Below are positions 7,171 through 13,636 of a stretch of 19,569 nt of DNA, piece by piece. How positions within the stretch are numbered: the stretch's first letter is position 1; every line of letters begins with the position of its first letter. The DNA is from JAYFRE01 sp034926235 (GTDB taxonomy: Bacteria; Pseudomonadota; Alphaproteobacteria; Rhodospirillales; Magnetospirillaceae): contig JAYFRE010000008.1 in the NCBI GenBank assembly GCA_034926235.1, positions 1 through 19,569 on the forward strand. The letters are read 5' to 3'. A program made the position numbers and the translations under genes. Below the pieces are notes generated by a model. That model saw only the letters and a list, made by a program, of their open reading frames with translations, was not told where the DNA came from and did no database searches.

Positions 7171-7192
7171 CCGGGCGATGGTGTTCGCCCGG
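7171..7192 (+). terminator. Terminator hairpin after infC
   Basis: CCGGGCGA (7171-7178) and TCGCCCGG (7185-7192) form a perfect 8-bp stem around loop TGGTGT. Only a weak ATTTA follows. It lies 62 nt past the infC stop. The rest of 7109-7316 shows no ORF or RNA gene. Confidence 0.55.
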
Positions 7193-7249
7193 ATTTACCC
7201 TAAAAACATCCTGCGTGCCGCCCTCCCTCATCCCCGTTCAAGGAAAATC

Positions 7250-7278
7250 TTGAATCGGCATCCTCTTGCGATTACGTT
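7250..7278 (+). promoter_or_regulatory. Weak candidate promoter of coaBC
   Basis: TTGAAT (7250-7255) and TACGTT (7273-7278) are spaced by 17 nt, in an AT-richer stretch downstream of the infC terminator. The -10 matches only 3 of 6 positions, so this is tentative. It would give a leader of about 30 nt before the TTG start at 7317. Confidence 0.25.
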
Positions 7279-7316
7279 AACCACAGATTGTTGACGTAGA
7301 ACATGGGGATTTTCCA

Positions 7317-8531
7317 TTGACTCTCGCCGGAAAAAAAATTCTGCTGGTCGTGGCCGGCGGTATCGCGGCCTATAAATGCCCCGATTTAGTCCGCCGCCTC
7401 CGGGAACGGGGCGCTACGGTGCGCTGCGTCATGACCAAGGCCGCGGCTCAATTCGTGACGCCTCTGTCGCTGGCCGCGCTGTCGGAGGCCGATGTCGCCA
7501 CCGACCTGTTTTCGCTGACCAACGATCACGGCATGAACCATATCCATCTGACGCGCGAGGCGGACCTGGTGCTGGTCGCCCCGGCTACCGCCAATCTGAT
7601 GGCCAAAATGGCGCATGGCATCGCCGATGACCTTCCGTCCAGCCTTCTGCTCGCCTCGAACAAGCCGATCCTGATCGCACCGGCGATGAATGTTTTCATG
7701 TGGCAGCATCCGGCGACCCAGGCCAACCTCGCGGTTCTCGAAGAACGCGGCGTGACGCGGGTCGGGCCAGGACGCGGCGAATTAGCCTGCAACGAAACCG
7801 GTGAAGGCCGAATGGCCGATATCATGGATATCGTCGCCGCCGTGGAGTCGTTCTTCGTCCGGAAATCCGGCCCTTTAAGCGGTCGGCGCGCCATCGTCAC
7901 CAGCGGCCCGACGCATGAACCCATCGACCCGGTGCGCTACATCGCCAACCGTTCCTCCGGCCGCCAGGGGCACGCCATTGCCAAAGCCCTGGCCGAGTTG
8001 GGAGCCGATGTAACCCTGGTCAGCGGTCCAGTCACGATCCCCGATCCCGCTGGCGTCACCACGGTCAAAATCGTCACCGCGCGCGAGATGCTGGCCGCGG
8101 TGGAGAACGCACTGCCCGCCGACATCGCCGTCTGTGCCGCCGCCGTCGCCGATTGGCACGTTCTCGACGCTTCGGAGCAAAAGCGCAAGAAAGGCGCGTC
8201 CGATCCGGTCATCGCGCTGGGGCTGAACCCGGACATCCTCGCCACCTTGTCCAGCCCAGGTCCCCGACGCCCCCGGCTGGTGATCGGATTCGCAGCCGAG
8301 ACCGAAAAGCTGGTTGAACATGCCCAGGCCAAACTGGCCCGCAAGGGGTGCGATCTGATCGTTGCTAACGACGTCTCGTCCGCTTCGGGCACCTTTGGCG
8401 GTGCGGCCAATGCCGTAACCTTGGTCAGCGACGGCGCGCTCGAGTCCTGGCCCAGCATGGACAAGGAGCAGGTGGCGCGGAAGCTGGCGCTTCACATCGC
8501 CCGGATTCTGGACCAGGGAGAGGAGTCATGA
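7317..8531 (+). CDS. coaBC: Bifunctional phosphopantothenoylcysteine decarboxylase / phosphopantothenate--cysteine ligase
   Basis: This fused enzyme makes 4'-phosphopantetheine in coenzyme A synthesis. CoaB joins cysteine to phosphopantothenate using CTP, and CoaC then decarboxylates the product with FMN. The CoaC half (about 1-185) has the Rossmann-like start ILLVVAGGIAAYK (8-20), H75 (NHIHLT), PAMN with N125, and the flap cysteine C158 (GELACNETGEGRM), all at E. coli numbering. The CoaB half (about 186-400) has TSGPTHEPIDPVRYIANRSSG-type sequence with N211, and the basic stretch K289-K292. Length 404 is normal. TTG 7317 is the only plausible start: the frame is closed by TAA at 7278-7280 and has no ATG or GTG before it, and GGGGA lies 7 nt upstream. 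Its end overlaps dut by ATGA (8528-8531), giving coupled translation. Confidence 0.97.
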   Translation: MTLAGKKILLVVAGGIAAYKCPDLVRRLRERGATVRCVMTKAAAQFVTPLSLAALSEADVATDLFSLTNDHGMNHIHLTREADLVLVAPATANLMAKMAHGIADDLPSSLLLASNKPILIAPAMNVFMWQHPATQANLAVLEERGVTRVGPGRGELACNETGEGRMADIMDIVAAVESFFVRKSGPLSGRRAIVTSGPTHEPIDPVRYIANRSSGRQGHAIAKALAELGADVTLVSGPVTIPDPAGVTTVKIVTAREMLAAVENALPADIAVCAAAVADWHVLDASEQKRKKGASDPVIALGLNPDILATLSSPGPRRPRLVIGFAAETEKLVEHAQAKLARKGCDLIVANDVSSASGTFGGAANAVTLVSDGALESWPSMDKEQVARKLALHIARILDQGEES

Positions 8532-8995
8532 CCGGCCTTGCCGTCGTCGTCGTCCGCCTGCCCCACGGCACCGATCTACCCTTGCCCGAGGCGATGAGCC
8601 CCGAAGCGGCGGGAGTCGACCTGCTGGCCGCCCTGGATGCGCCCCTGACCCTGGCGCCCGGCGCTTTCACCCTGGTGCCCACCGGCATCGCCATCGCCTT
8701 GCCTTCCGGCTATGAGGCGCAGATCCGGCCCCGCTCGGGGCTAGCGGCGAAGCATGGCGTGACGGTGTTGAACAGCCCCGGCACCATCGACGCCGATTAT
8801 CGGGGCGAGATCAAAGTGATCCTCATCAATCACGGCCAGCAGCCCTTTACCGTCGAACGCGGCATGCGCATCGCCCAGATGGTGGCGGCACCGGTGACGA
8901 GGCTGCGCTGGGTAGAGGAACGGAGCTTGCCCGACAGCGCGCGTGGCGAGGGTGGTTTCGGTTCGACCGGCCTGTCCGGTTCGCCAAAACAGTGA
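8528..8995 (+). CDS. dut: Deoxyuridine 5'-triphosphate nucleotidohydrolase (dUTPase)
   Basis: A 155-residue trimeric dUTPase that hydrolyses dUTP to dUMP and pyrophosphate, keeping uracil out of DNA and feeding thymidylate synthesis. All five motifs are present in order: AGVDL (28-32), PRSGL (68-72), GTIDADYRGEI (85-95, with catalytic D90), RIAQMV (114-119) and the flexible C-terminal arm GEGGFGSTG (140-148), which closes over the substrate. The ATG at 8528 overlaps the coaBC stop (ATGA). The GGAGAGGAG run just before it (within 8516-8525) acts as ribosome binding site inside the coaBC end. The coaBC-dut order is a long-known bacterial arrangement. An Rrf2 regulator follows after 21 nt, probably in the same transcript. 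Confidence 0.97.
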   Translation: MTGLAVVVVRLPHGTDLPLPEAMSPEAAGVDLLAALDAPLTLAPGAFTLVPTGIAIALPSGYEAQIRPRSGLAAKHGVTVLNSPGTIDADYRGEIKVILINHGQQPFTVERGMRIAQMVAAPVTRLRWVEERSLPDSARGEGGFGSTGLSGSPKQ

Positions 8996-9016
8996 TGACA
9001 AGGCTAGGGTGATACC

Positions 9017-9472
9017 ATGCTGAGACCTTCCAAGAAGATGCTTTTCGCGATCGAGGCCGTCCTCGACATCGCCTATCACGCTGGCGGCGAACCGGTGCAA
9101 AGCCGCGAAATTACCCGCCGTCAGGGCATTCCCCGGCGCTATCTGGAACAGACCCTGCAACAATTGGTGCGCGCCGGCGTCCTGTCGGGCGTGCGCGGCC
9201 CCAAAGGCGGCTATCGCCTGGCCCGCGAACGCCGCCGCATTTCGATCGGCGATATCGTGCGGGTGATCCAGGCTACCGAATTGGAGGCCGAGGATCCCGA
9301 GATGTTGCCCGGTTCAGATTTGGGCAAGGCCATCATCCGCCCCTTATGGGCCGAGCTCGACGCCGAAACCATGAACCGTCTGGATTCTATTTCCATCGAT
9401 TCGCTGTGTATGAAGGCCTATTCCGCCGGCATACCCAGTGAAACCACGACCAATCTAGATTTCACTATTTAA
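9017..9472 (+). CDS. Rrf2-family transcriptional regulator without Fe-S cysteine triad
   Basis: A 151-residue Rrf2 protein. The winged helix-turn-helix spans about 9-72: SREITRRQGIPRRYLEQTLQ (29-48) gives the recognition region, and GVRGPKGGYRLAR (58-70) is the wing signature. IscR, RirA and NsrR carry three clustered cysteines after residue 90 to hold an Fe-S cluster; here that region (about 88-115) has none, and the only Cys is C131. It is therefore more like the cluster-free CymR group, which senses cysteine status through CysK. The gene next door is cysK, so control of cysK or of sulfur metabolism is an inference from context. It follows dut by 21 nt with AGGGTGA as a likely ribosome binding site. 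The C-terminal 20 residues have no recognisable motif. Confidence 0.88.
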   Translation: MLRPSKKMLFAIEAVLDIAYHAGGEPVQSREITRRQGIPRRYLEQTLQQLVRAGVLSGVRGPKGGYRLARERRRISIGDIVRVIQATELEAEDPEMLPGSDLGKAIIRPLWAELDAETMNRLDSISIDSLCMKAYSAGIPSETTTNLDFTI

Positions 9473-9544
9473 CTTGCTGTTTGGTTCGTTATATACATAT
9501 CAGGAATGTGACAATGCATTTTTGAACGCTTAGCGGAGGTATGA
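9473..9544 (+). promoter_or_regulatory. AT-rich promoter/operator region before cysK
   Basis: These 72 bp are strikingly AT-rich against the flanking genes and contain TTATATACATATC (9489-9501) and TTTTTGAAC (9520-9528), fitting a promoter and possible Rrf2 operator. TTGCTG (9474-9479) with CATATC (9496-9501) at 16 nt is the best pair, but weak. GCGGAGG (9533-9539) ends 5 nt before the ATG at 9545. An ATG at 9541 is too close to that site and out of frame with the gene. Confidence 0.45.
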
Positions 9545-10519
9545 ATGGGCGAGCCCCTGAACCACGACAAAGCCCAGTTTCGTGGCCGGATCTATGACAG
9601 CATCATCGACACCATCGGCGCGACCCCGCTCGTGCGGGTAAAGAAGCTGGCTGCCGAAGCGGGTGCCGTCGCCGACATCGCCGCCAAGCTGGAATTCTTC
9701 AACCCCCTGGCTTCGGTCAAGGACCGCATCGGTCTGGCCATGATCGAGGCAGCCGAAAAGGCCGGCAAATTGAAGCCCGGCGCGGTGATCATCGAGCCGA
9801 CCTCGGGCAATACCGGCATCGGGCTTGCCTTCGTCGCCGCCGCCAAAGGCTATCGGCTGATCCTGACCATGCCGGAAAGCATGTCGGTCGAACGGCGCAA
9901 GATGCTGGGTCTCCTGGGCGCGGAGCTGGTCCTGACCCCCGCCGCCAAGGGCATGTCGGGCGCCGTCGCCCGCGCCCGCGAGCTTAATCAGGAAATCCCC
10001 GGCTCGATCATTCCCCAGCAATTTGAGAATCCGGCCAACCCCGCCATCCATGCCGCAACCACGGCCGAGGAGATCTGGGCCGATAGCGACGGCAAGGTGG
10101 ACATCATCGTCTCCGGCGTCGGCACCGGCGGCACCATCACCGGCCTCGGCCGCGCGTTGAAGAAGCGCAAACCCTCGGTCAAGACCATCGCGGTCGAACC
10201 CGAAGACAGCCCCGTCCTGTCCGGCGGTGCGCCGGGACCGCACAAGATTCAAGGCATCGGCGCAGGCTTCGTGCCCTCCGTCCTTGACCGTTCGGTCGTC
10301 GATGAAATTTTGAAAATCGGCAACGAAACCGCGTTCGCCACCGCGCGCAAGGTCGCCCAGCTGGAAGGTATCCCGGTCGGTATTTCCTCGGGCGCGGCGC
10401 TGGCGGCGGCGATCGAGGTCGGCAGCCGGCCCGAAAATGCCGGCAAGCTGATCGTGGTCATCATCCCCTCTTTCGCCGAACGCTATCTGTCCACAGCCCT
10501 GTTCGACGGCATCGGCTGA
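9545..10519 (+). CDS. cysK: Cysteine synthase A (O-acetylserine sulfhydrylase)
   Basis: A 324-residue PLP enzyme of fold type II that makes cysteine from O-acetylserine and sulfide in the cytoplasm. K59 in ASVKDRIG (56-63) is the Schiff-base lysine. PTSGNTGIG (85-93) is the substrate-binding Asn loop, GVGTGGT (191-197) the phosphate-binding loop, and GISSGAA (279-285) holds the Ser at the pyridine nitrogen. The N-terminus is about 15 residues longer than a minimal CysK, ahead of DSIIDTIGATPLV. The short, hydrophobic C-terminal end (STALFDGIG) finishes in Ile-Gly; a C-terminal Ile of CysE is what docks into CysK, so this end is not that tail. GCGGAGG sets the ATG at 9545. The upstream Rrf2 gene suggests local regulation. 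The gene is closed by a strong terminator. Confidence 0.97.
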   Translation: MGEPLNHDKAQFRGRIYDSIIDTIGATPLVRVKKLAAEAGAVADIAAKLEFFNPLASVKDRIGLAMIEAAEKAGKLKPGAVIIEPTSGNTGIGLAFVAAAKGYRLILTMPESMSVERRKMLGLLGAELVLTPAAKGMSGAVARARELNQEIPGSIIPQQFENPANPAIHAATTAEEIWADSDGKVDIIVSGVGTGGTITGLGRALKKRKPSVKTIAVEPEDSPVLSGGAPGPHKIQGIGAGFVPSVLDRSVVDEILKIGNETAFATARKVAQLEGIPVGISSGAALAAAIEVGSRPENAGKLIVVIIPSFAERYLSTALFDGIG

Positions 10520-10530
10520 ACGGCCCCATC

Positions 10531-10576
10531 CCGCCCCGCCCCTTTTCCGGGCGGGGCGGTTCTCCGTCTTTTTCCT
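10531..10576 (+). terminator. Strong intrinsic terminator of cysK
   Basis: CCGCCCCGCCC (10531-10541) and GGGCGGGGCGG (10549-10559) form a perfect 11-bp GC stem around loop CTTTTCC. A T-rich stretch follows, including TCTTTTT at 10567-10573. It begins 11 nt after the cysK stop. Confidence 0.85.
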
Positions 10577-10605
10577 TTGATCCGCGCTCTTGCCGCCGGC
10601 GGCGA

Positions 10606-10634
10606 TTGCGTCTTGCCGCCCGGACTGCTAGTTG
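10606..10634 (+). promoter_or_regulatory. Weak candidate promoter before the TSUP gene
   Basis: TTGCGT (10606-10611) and TAGTTG (10629-10634) are spaced by 17 nt. Both hexamers match consensus only partly. The strong terminator upstream means the TSUP gene must have its own promoter somewhere in 10577-10730, and this is the best pair I can see. Confidence 0.25.
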
Positions 10635-10730
10635 ATGGTCCTCTGACCCATCGCATCACCTGAACGAAGCACGCATCATGAGCGGAACCGATTTCCCCCG
10701 GCCTCATCTTCCGGCGGGGGGCCTGCGCCG

Positions 10731-11558
10731 ATGACCCTATCCCTGGGGGTATGGGGCGATCTGGCGCTGATTTCCCTGTTCTGGCTGTTCCTCGTAGCGA
10801 TCCTGGCCGGGTTCATCGATTCCATCGCTGGCGGCGGCGGGCTTTTATGCCTGCCCGCTCTGCTGTGGGCGGGGCTGAGCCCGGCCCAGGCGCTTGCCAC
10901 CAACAAGCTTCAGGGCTGTTTCGGCACCTTTTCAGCGACCTTGAGCTTCATCCGCGCGGGCCAGCTCGATCCCCGCCCGCTGCTACCCGCCATCATCACC
11001 GTTTTTATCGGCGCGGCGGCGGGAACGATCACGATTCAAGTGCTCGATCCCGGTATCCTGCGCGGCATCCTGCCGGTGTTGCTGGTCGCCGTGGCGGCTT
11101 TCTTCCTATTCAATCCAGGCATCGGTGAAAAAGACAGCCGCCAGCGCATGTCGCTTCTGGCCTTCTCGATGTCGCTGGCGCCGATGATCGGTTTTTATGA
11201 CGGTTTCTTCGGCCCCGGCACCGGCTCCTTTTTCGCCGTACTGCTGGTCACGGTGATGGGTTTCAACCTAAGAAAGGCGACCGCCCACACCAAACTCCTC
11301 AATTTGACCAGCAACGTCGCCTCGCTGCTGTTCTTCCTGCTGGGCGGTAAGCTGGTCTGGGCGGCCGGGCTCGCCATGGCCCTAGGCCAGTTTCTGGGCG
11401 CGCAGGTCGGAGCGCGGGTCGTCATCGCCAAGGGCGCGGGTCTGGTCCGCCCCTTCCTGGTGGTGATATCGCTGGCAATCACCGTCAAGCTGGTCATCCA
11501 GGATCCCGATGGATGGCCCTATCGGGCCGTGCTCGCCTTGTGGGACGCGTTACCCTGA
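10731..11558 (+). CDS. TSUP family (TauE/SafE, DUF81) membrane protein
   Basis: A 275-residue inner-membrane protein with about eight hydrophobic segments. Two halves carry matching loops: GFIDSIAGGGG...ALATNKLQG (27-62) and GFYDGFFGPGTGS...ATAHTKLLN (154-191). This is the duplicated pattern of the TSUP family, whose members export or import sulfite, sulfoacetate, taurine-derived anions or other organic anions. The substrate here is unknown; the nearby cysK and Rrf2 genes hint at sulfur, but a strong terminator separates them. The ATG at 10731 is the first Met before the first membrane segment. An 18-codon mini-ORF (10678-10734) ends on this start codon in an ATGA overlap and could couple its translation. 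There is no good ribosome binding site apart from a G-run (10714-10721). Confidence 0.9.
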   Translation: MTLSLGVWGDLALISLFWLFLVAILAGFIDSIAGGGGLLCLPALLWAGLSPAQALATNKLQGCFGTFSATLSFIRAGQLDPRPLLPAIITVFIGAAAGTITIQVLDPGILRGILPVLLVAVAAFFLFNPGIGEKDSRQRMSLLAFSMSLAPMIGFYDGFFGPGTGSFFAVLLVTVMGFNLRKATAHTKLLNLTSNVASLLFFLLGGKLVWAAGLAMALGQFLGAQVGARVVIAKGAGLVRPFLVVISLAITVKLVIQDPDGWPYRAVLALWDALP

Positions 11559-11571
11559 CGGAATAAGGAAA

Positions 11572-11602
11572 CCGCCCCCGTGCGAGACGCGCACGGGGGC
11601 GG
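11572..11602. terminator. Bidirectional terminator between convergent genes
   Basis: CCGCCCCCGTGCG (11572-11584) and CGCACGGGGGCGG (11590-11602) make a perfect 13-bp stem with loop AGACG. On the minus strand it is followed by TTTCCTTATTC, fitting termination of the chemoreceptor gene. On the plus strand it lies 13 nt past the TSUP stop and is followed by CAAAAC, a poorer tail. It serves both genes. Confidence 0.85.
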
Positions 11603-11628
11603 CAAAACAGATCGGGAAACCGGGCCGG

Positions 11629-13437
11629 TCAGGATTTATATGTGATCCGGATCGCGCCCCAATGGCGTCCCCTGATATGGATCGGCATCGCCAGATCCTT
11701 CAGCACCAGCATGTTGTTCAGCCCGACCTCGCGGATATAGGTCTGGAAGATGAACCGTTCGAGATTGCGTCCCGCCGCAAGCCCGACGGGATCGTTAAGC
11801 AAACGGCGGTTGCGGCAATTGGCCGCGTTCCAGACCGGATCCTTGCCCTGGGGCTGCGAATATTTCAGCAGATTGACCGGCAAAAAGCCGTTCCGGTCCA
11901 CGGCGCAGACCGCCACGATACGCGGGTTCGACGACGCCAGAGGCTCCTGAATCGGCGGCAGCACACGATCGGCGAAGGGGATGTAGCGGGTCATGTGCTG
12001 AACCGGATTGCTGCCCGGAACGATCTTATAATCCTCGTCGAACAGATCAGCGCTGGTGATTTCGCCCCGATCGAGCCCTTGTTCAAACGCCGTCTTGATC
12101 TGCCGGGCCGCATTATCCGCCATCGCCACCATGTCGAGATCGAGAACGTCGAAGGATTCGATCAGTTTCCGCAGCATCACCGCAGTATCGCCGGGCAAAT
12201 CGTCGAAGCGAATGCGCAACGCGCTTCCTTCCGCCTGGACCGAACCGCCGAGCTGTCCCAGCCAGGGCAATTCCAGGGCGGTGCGTTCGGGCGCGCGGAT
12301 CAGGGGTGTGTTGGGGCGGAAACAGCATTCACTCGGCGAAAGCTCCAGCAACTCGCCATCCATCGGCTGTCCGTCATGGATGATCCGGGCCGGCATCGAT
12401 AGCGGAATATGATCCATCCGCTTTTTCGATTGCTGGCTGGTGGAAACCACGCTTTCCAAGCGGCGGCGCATGTCTTTGAGGCGCGAAGCGATTCCCGCCG
12501 CCTTGTTTTCCATGCCGATCGACAGATCGAACGCGGTCTGCGCCTGCCGGGCGATGCTGGCGATACTGGTCGTCACCTCGGAAACGCGGGTCGATGCCTC
12601 TTGGGCGTTGCGGCTGATTTCACCGGTGGCGGCGGCCTGCTGGGTCACCGACGCCGCGACCTCGCCATTGATGCTCTGGATTTCGCCGACGGCGCTGGTG
12701 ATCGCGCCGATCGCCTCGCCGGCCTCGCCCGTGGTCTTCTGAATGCCGGCGATTTTTTCGCGGATATCTCTTGTCGCCGACGCGGTCTGTTTGGCCAGAT
12801 CCTTGACCTCGCCCGCAACCACCGCAAAGCCCTTGCCTGCGGCACCGGCGCGCTGCGCCTCGATCGAGGCGTTCAAAGCCAGCATATTGGTGCGCCGCGC
12901 CAGATCTTCGATGAAAACGACGATGCCATTAATGGCGCGCGACGCCTCGGCCAACTCCGCAACCGTCTGCGACGCCCGCTCAGCCTTGTCAACGGCGTTG
13001 CTGGCCAGATTCTCCGCCCGATGGACCAGATTGGTCATCTCGCGCTCGGTCGTGGCCAATTCCTCGGTCGCCGAAGCCACCGACTGGACGTTGGCAACCG
13101 TCGCCTGCGACGCCTCATTGACGATCTGCACCTGCTCGGACACATGATTGACGGCGGCGATGGCCTCCTTGGCCGATTGATCGACCGACTCGCCATCGTC
13201 TACGGCGGTACCCACCGTCCCCTTGATCTCGCCTTCAAAGGCTTCGACCAAAAGGTTCGCCTGGCGGGCCATGAGGATCATGGCGATCCCCTCTTCCCGG
13301 TTCAGTCCGCCGGATTCCTGACTCCGGGGTGGGATGACGTCGGCATCGAAGCTTGCTCCGTTTTCACTTCCATTCCGCCGCCAGGCCGAGAGCCGCCCGC
13401 CCAGAGACTGCTCTCCTCTGATGATTTTGTTCGACAT
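11629..13437 (-). CDS. Soluble methyl-accepting chemotaxis protein with C-terminal sensor domain
   Basis: A 602-residue cytoplasmic chemoreceptor with no membrane segment. Residues about 60-335 form the coiled-coil MCP signalling domain. Its hairpin tip is RRTNMLALNASIEAQRAG (181-198) followed by GKGFAVVAGEVKDLAKQT, which would bind CheA and CheW; EAQRAG differs from the usual EAARAG. Residues about 336-430 resemble a PilZ barrel (SKKRMDHIPLSMPARI ... ELSPSECCF), but the c-di-GMP motif (RxxxR, D/NxSxxG) is degenerate. Residues about 460-602 (DLFDEDYKIVPG, DRVLPPIQEPL, CAVDRNGFLP, DPVWNAANCRNRR, RGRHWGAIRITY) look like a C-terminal sensing module I recall from alphaproteobacterial receptors but cannot name. 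Signalling before sensor inverts the usual receptor order. The ATG at 13437 has GGGG 8 nt upstream. The signal sensed is unknown. Confidence 0.9.
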   Translation of the reverse strand: MSNKIIRGEQSLGGRLSAWRRNGSENGASFDADVIPPRSQESGGLNREEGIAMILMARQANLLVEAFEGEIKGTVGTAVDDGESVDQSAKEAIAAVNHVSEQVQIVNEASQATVANVQSVASATEELATTEREMTNLVHRAENLASNAVDKAERASQTVAELAEASRAINGIVVFIEDLARRTNMLALNASIEAQRAGAAGKGFAVVAGEVKDLAKQTASATRDIREKIAGIQKTTGEAGEAIGAITSAVGEIQSINGEVAASVTQQAAATGEISRNAQEASTRVSEVTTSIASIARQAQTAFDLSIGMENKAAGIASRLKDMRRRLESVVSTSQQSKKRMDHIPLSMPARIIHDGQPMDGELLELSPSECCFRPNTPLIRAPERTALELPWLGQLGGSVQAEGSALRIRFDDLPGDTAVMLRKLIESFDVLDLDMVAMADNAARQIKTAFEQGLDRGEITSADLFDEDYKIVPGSNPVQHMTRYIPFADRVLPPIQEPLASSNPRIVAVCAVDRNGFLPVNLLKYSQPQGKDPVWNAANCRNRRLLNDPVGLAAGRNLERFIFQTYIREVGLNNMLVLKDLAMPIHIRGRHWGAIRITYKS

Positions 13438-13636
13438 TGTTATTGCCCCTACCCGCTAATGTCTTTTTCAGGCCCTGCCTGTTCGCTTCAATTTATTTCA
13501 ATTTTATCTTTAAATGTCTGTTTCGCACGCTTCGGCAGGATAATTTTCACTCTACAGCACTTAAATCTATCCGCGTATTGTTTTTCTGTTTTGTGACAAT
13601 CGCTTTCGCGCCAGATCGTCTTTTATAAAAAACCGT
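13438..13636 (-). promoter_or_regulatory. AT-rich leader of the chemoreceptor gene with a sigma28-like promoter candidate
   Basis: These 199 bp are far more AT-rich than the surroundings and have no convincing gene. On the minus strand TAAA (13636-13639) is followed after exactly 15 nt by GACGATCT (13613-13620). That has 5 of 8 matches to the flagellar sigma28 -10 (GCCGATAA), and the TAAA-N15 layout is that of motility promoters. The candidate overlaps the end of the upstream hydrolase gene and would give a leader of about 170 nt. A perfect palindrome TTTTATAAAA (13621-13630) lies in the spacer. I see no strong sigma70 pair. Confidence 0.35.

Noticed and set aside
12409..13596. Plus-strand 395-codon open frame opposite the chemoreceptor
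   Set aside because: The chemoreceptor on the other strand has clear MCP motifs. This frame is Arg/Gly/Leu-rich and runs into the AT-rich leader without any recognisable domain.
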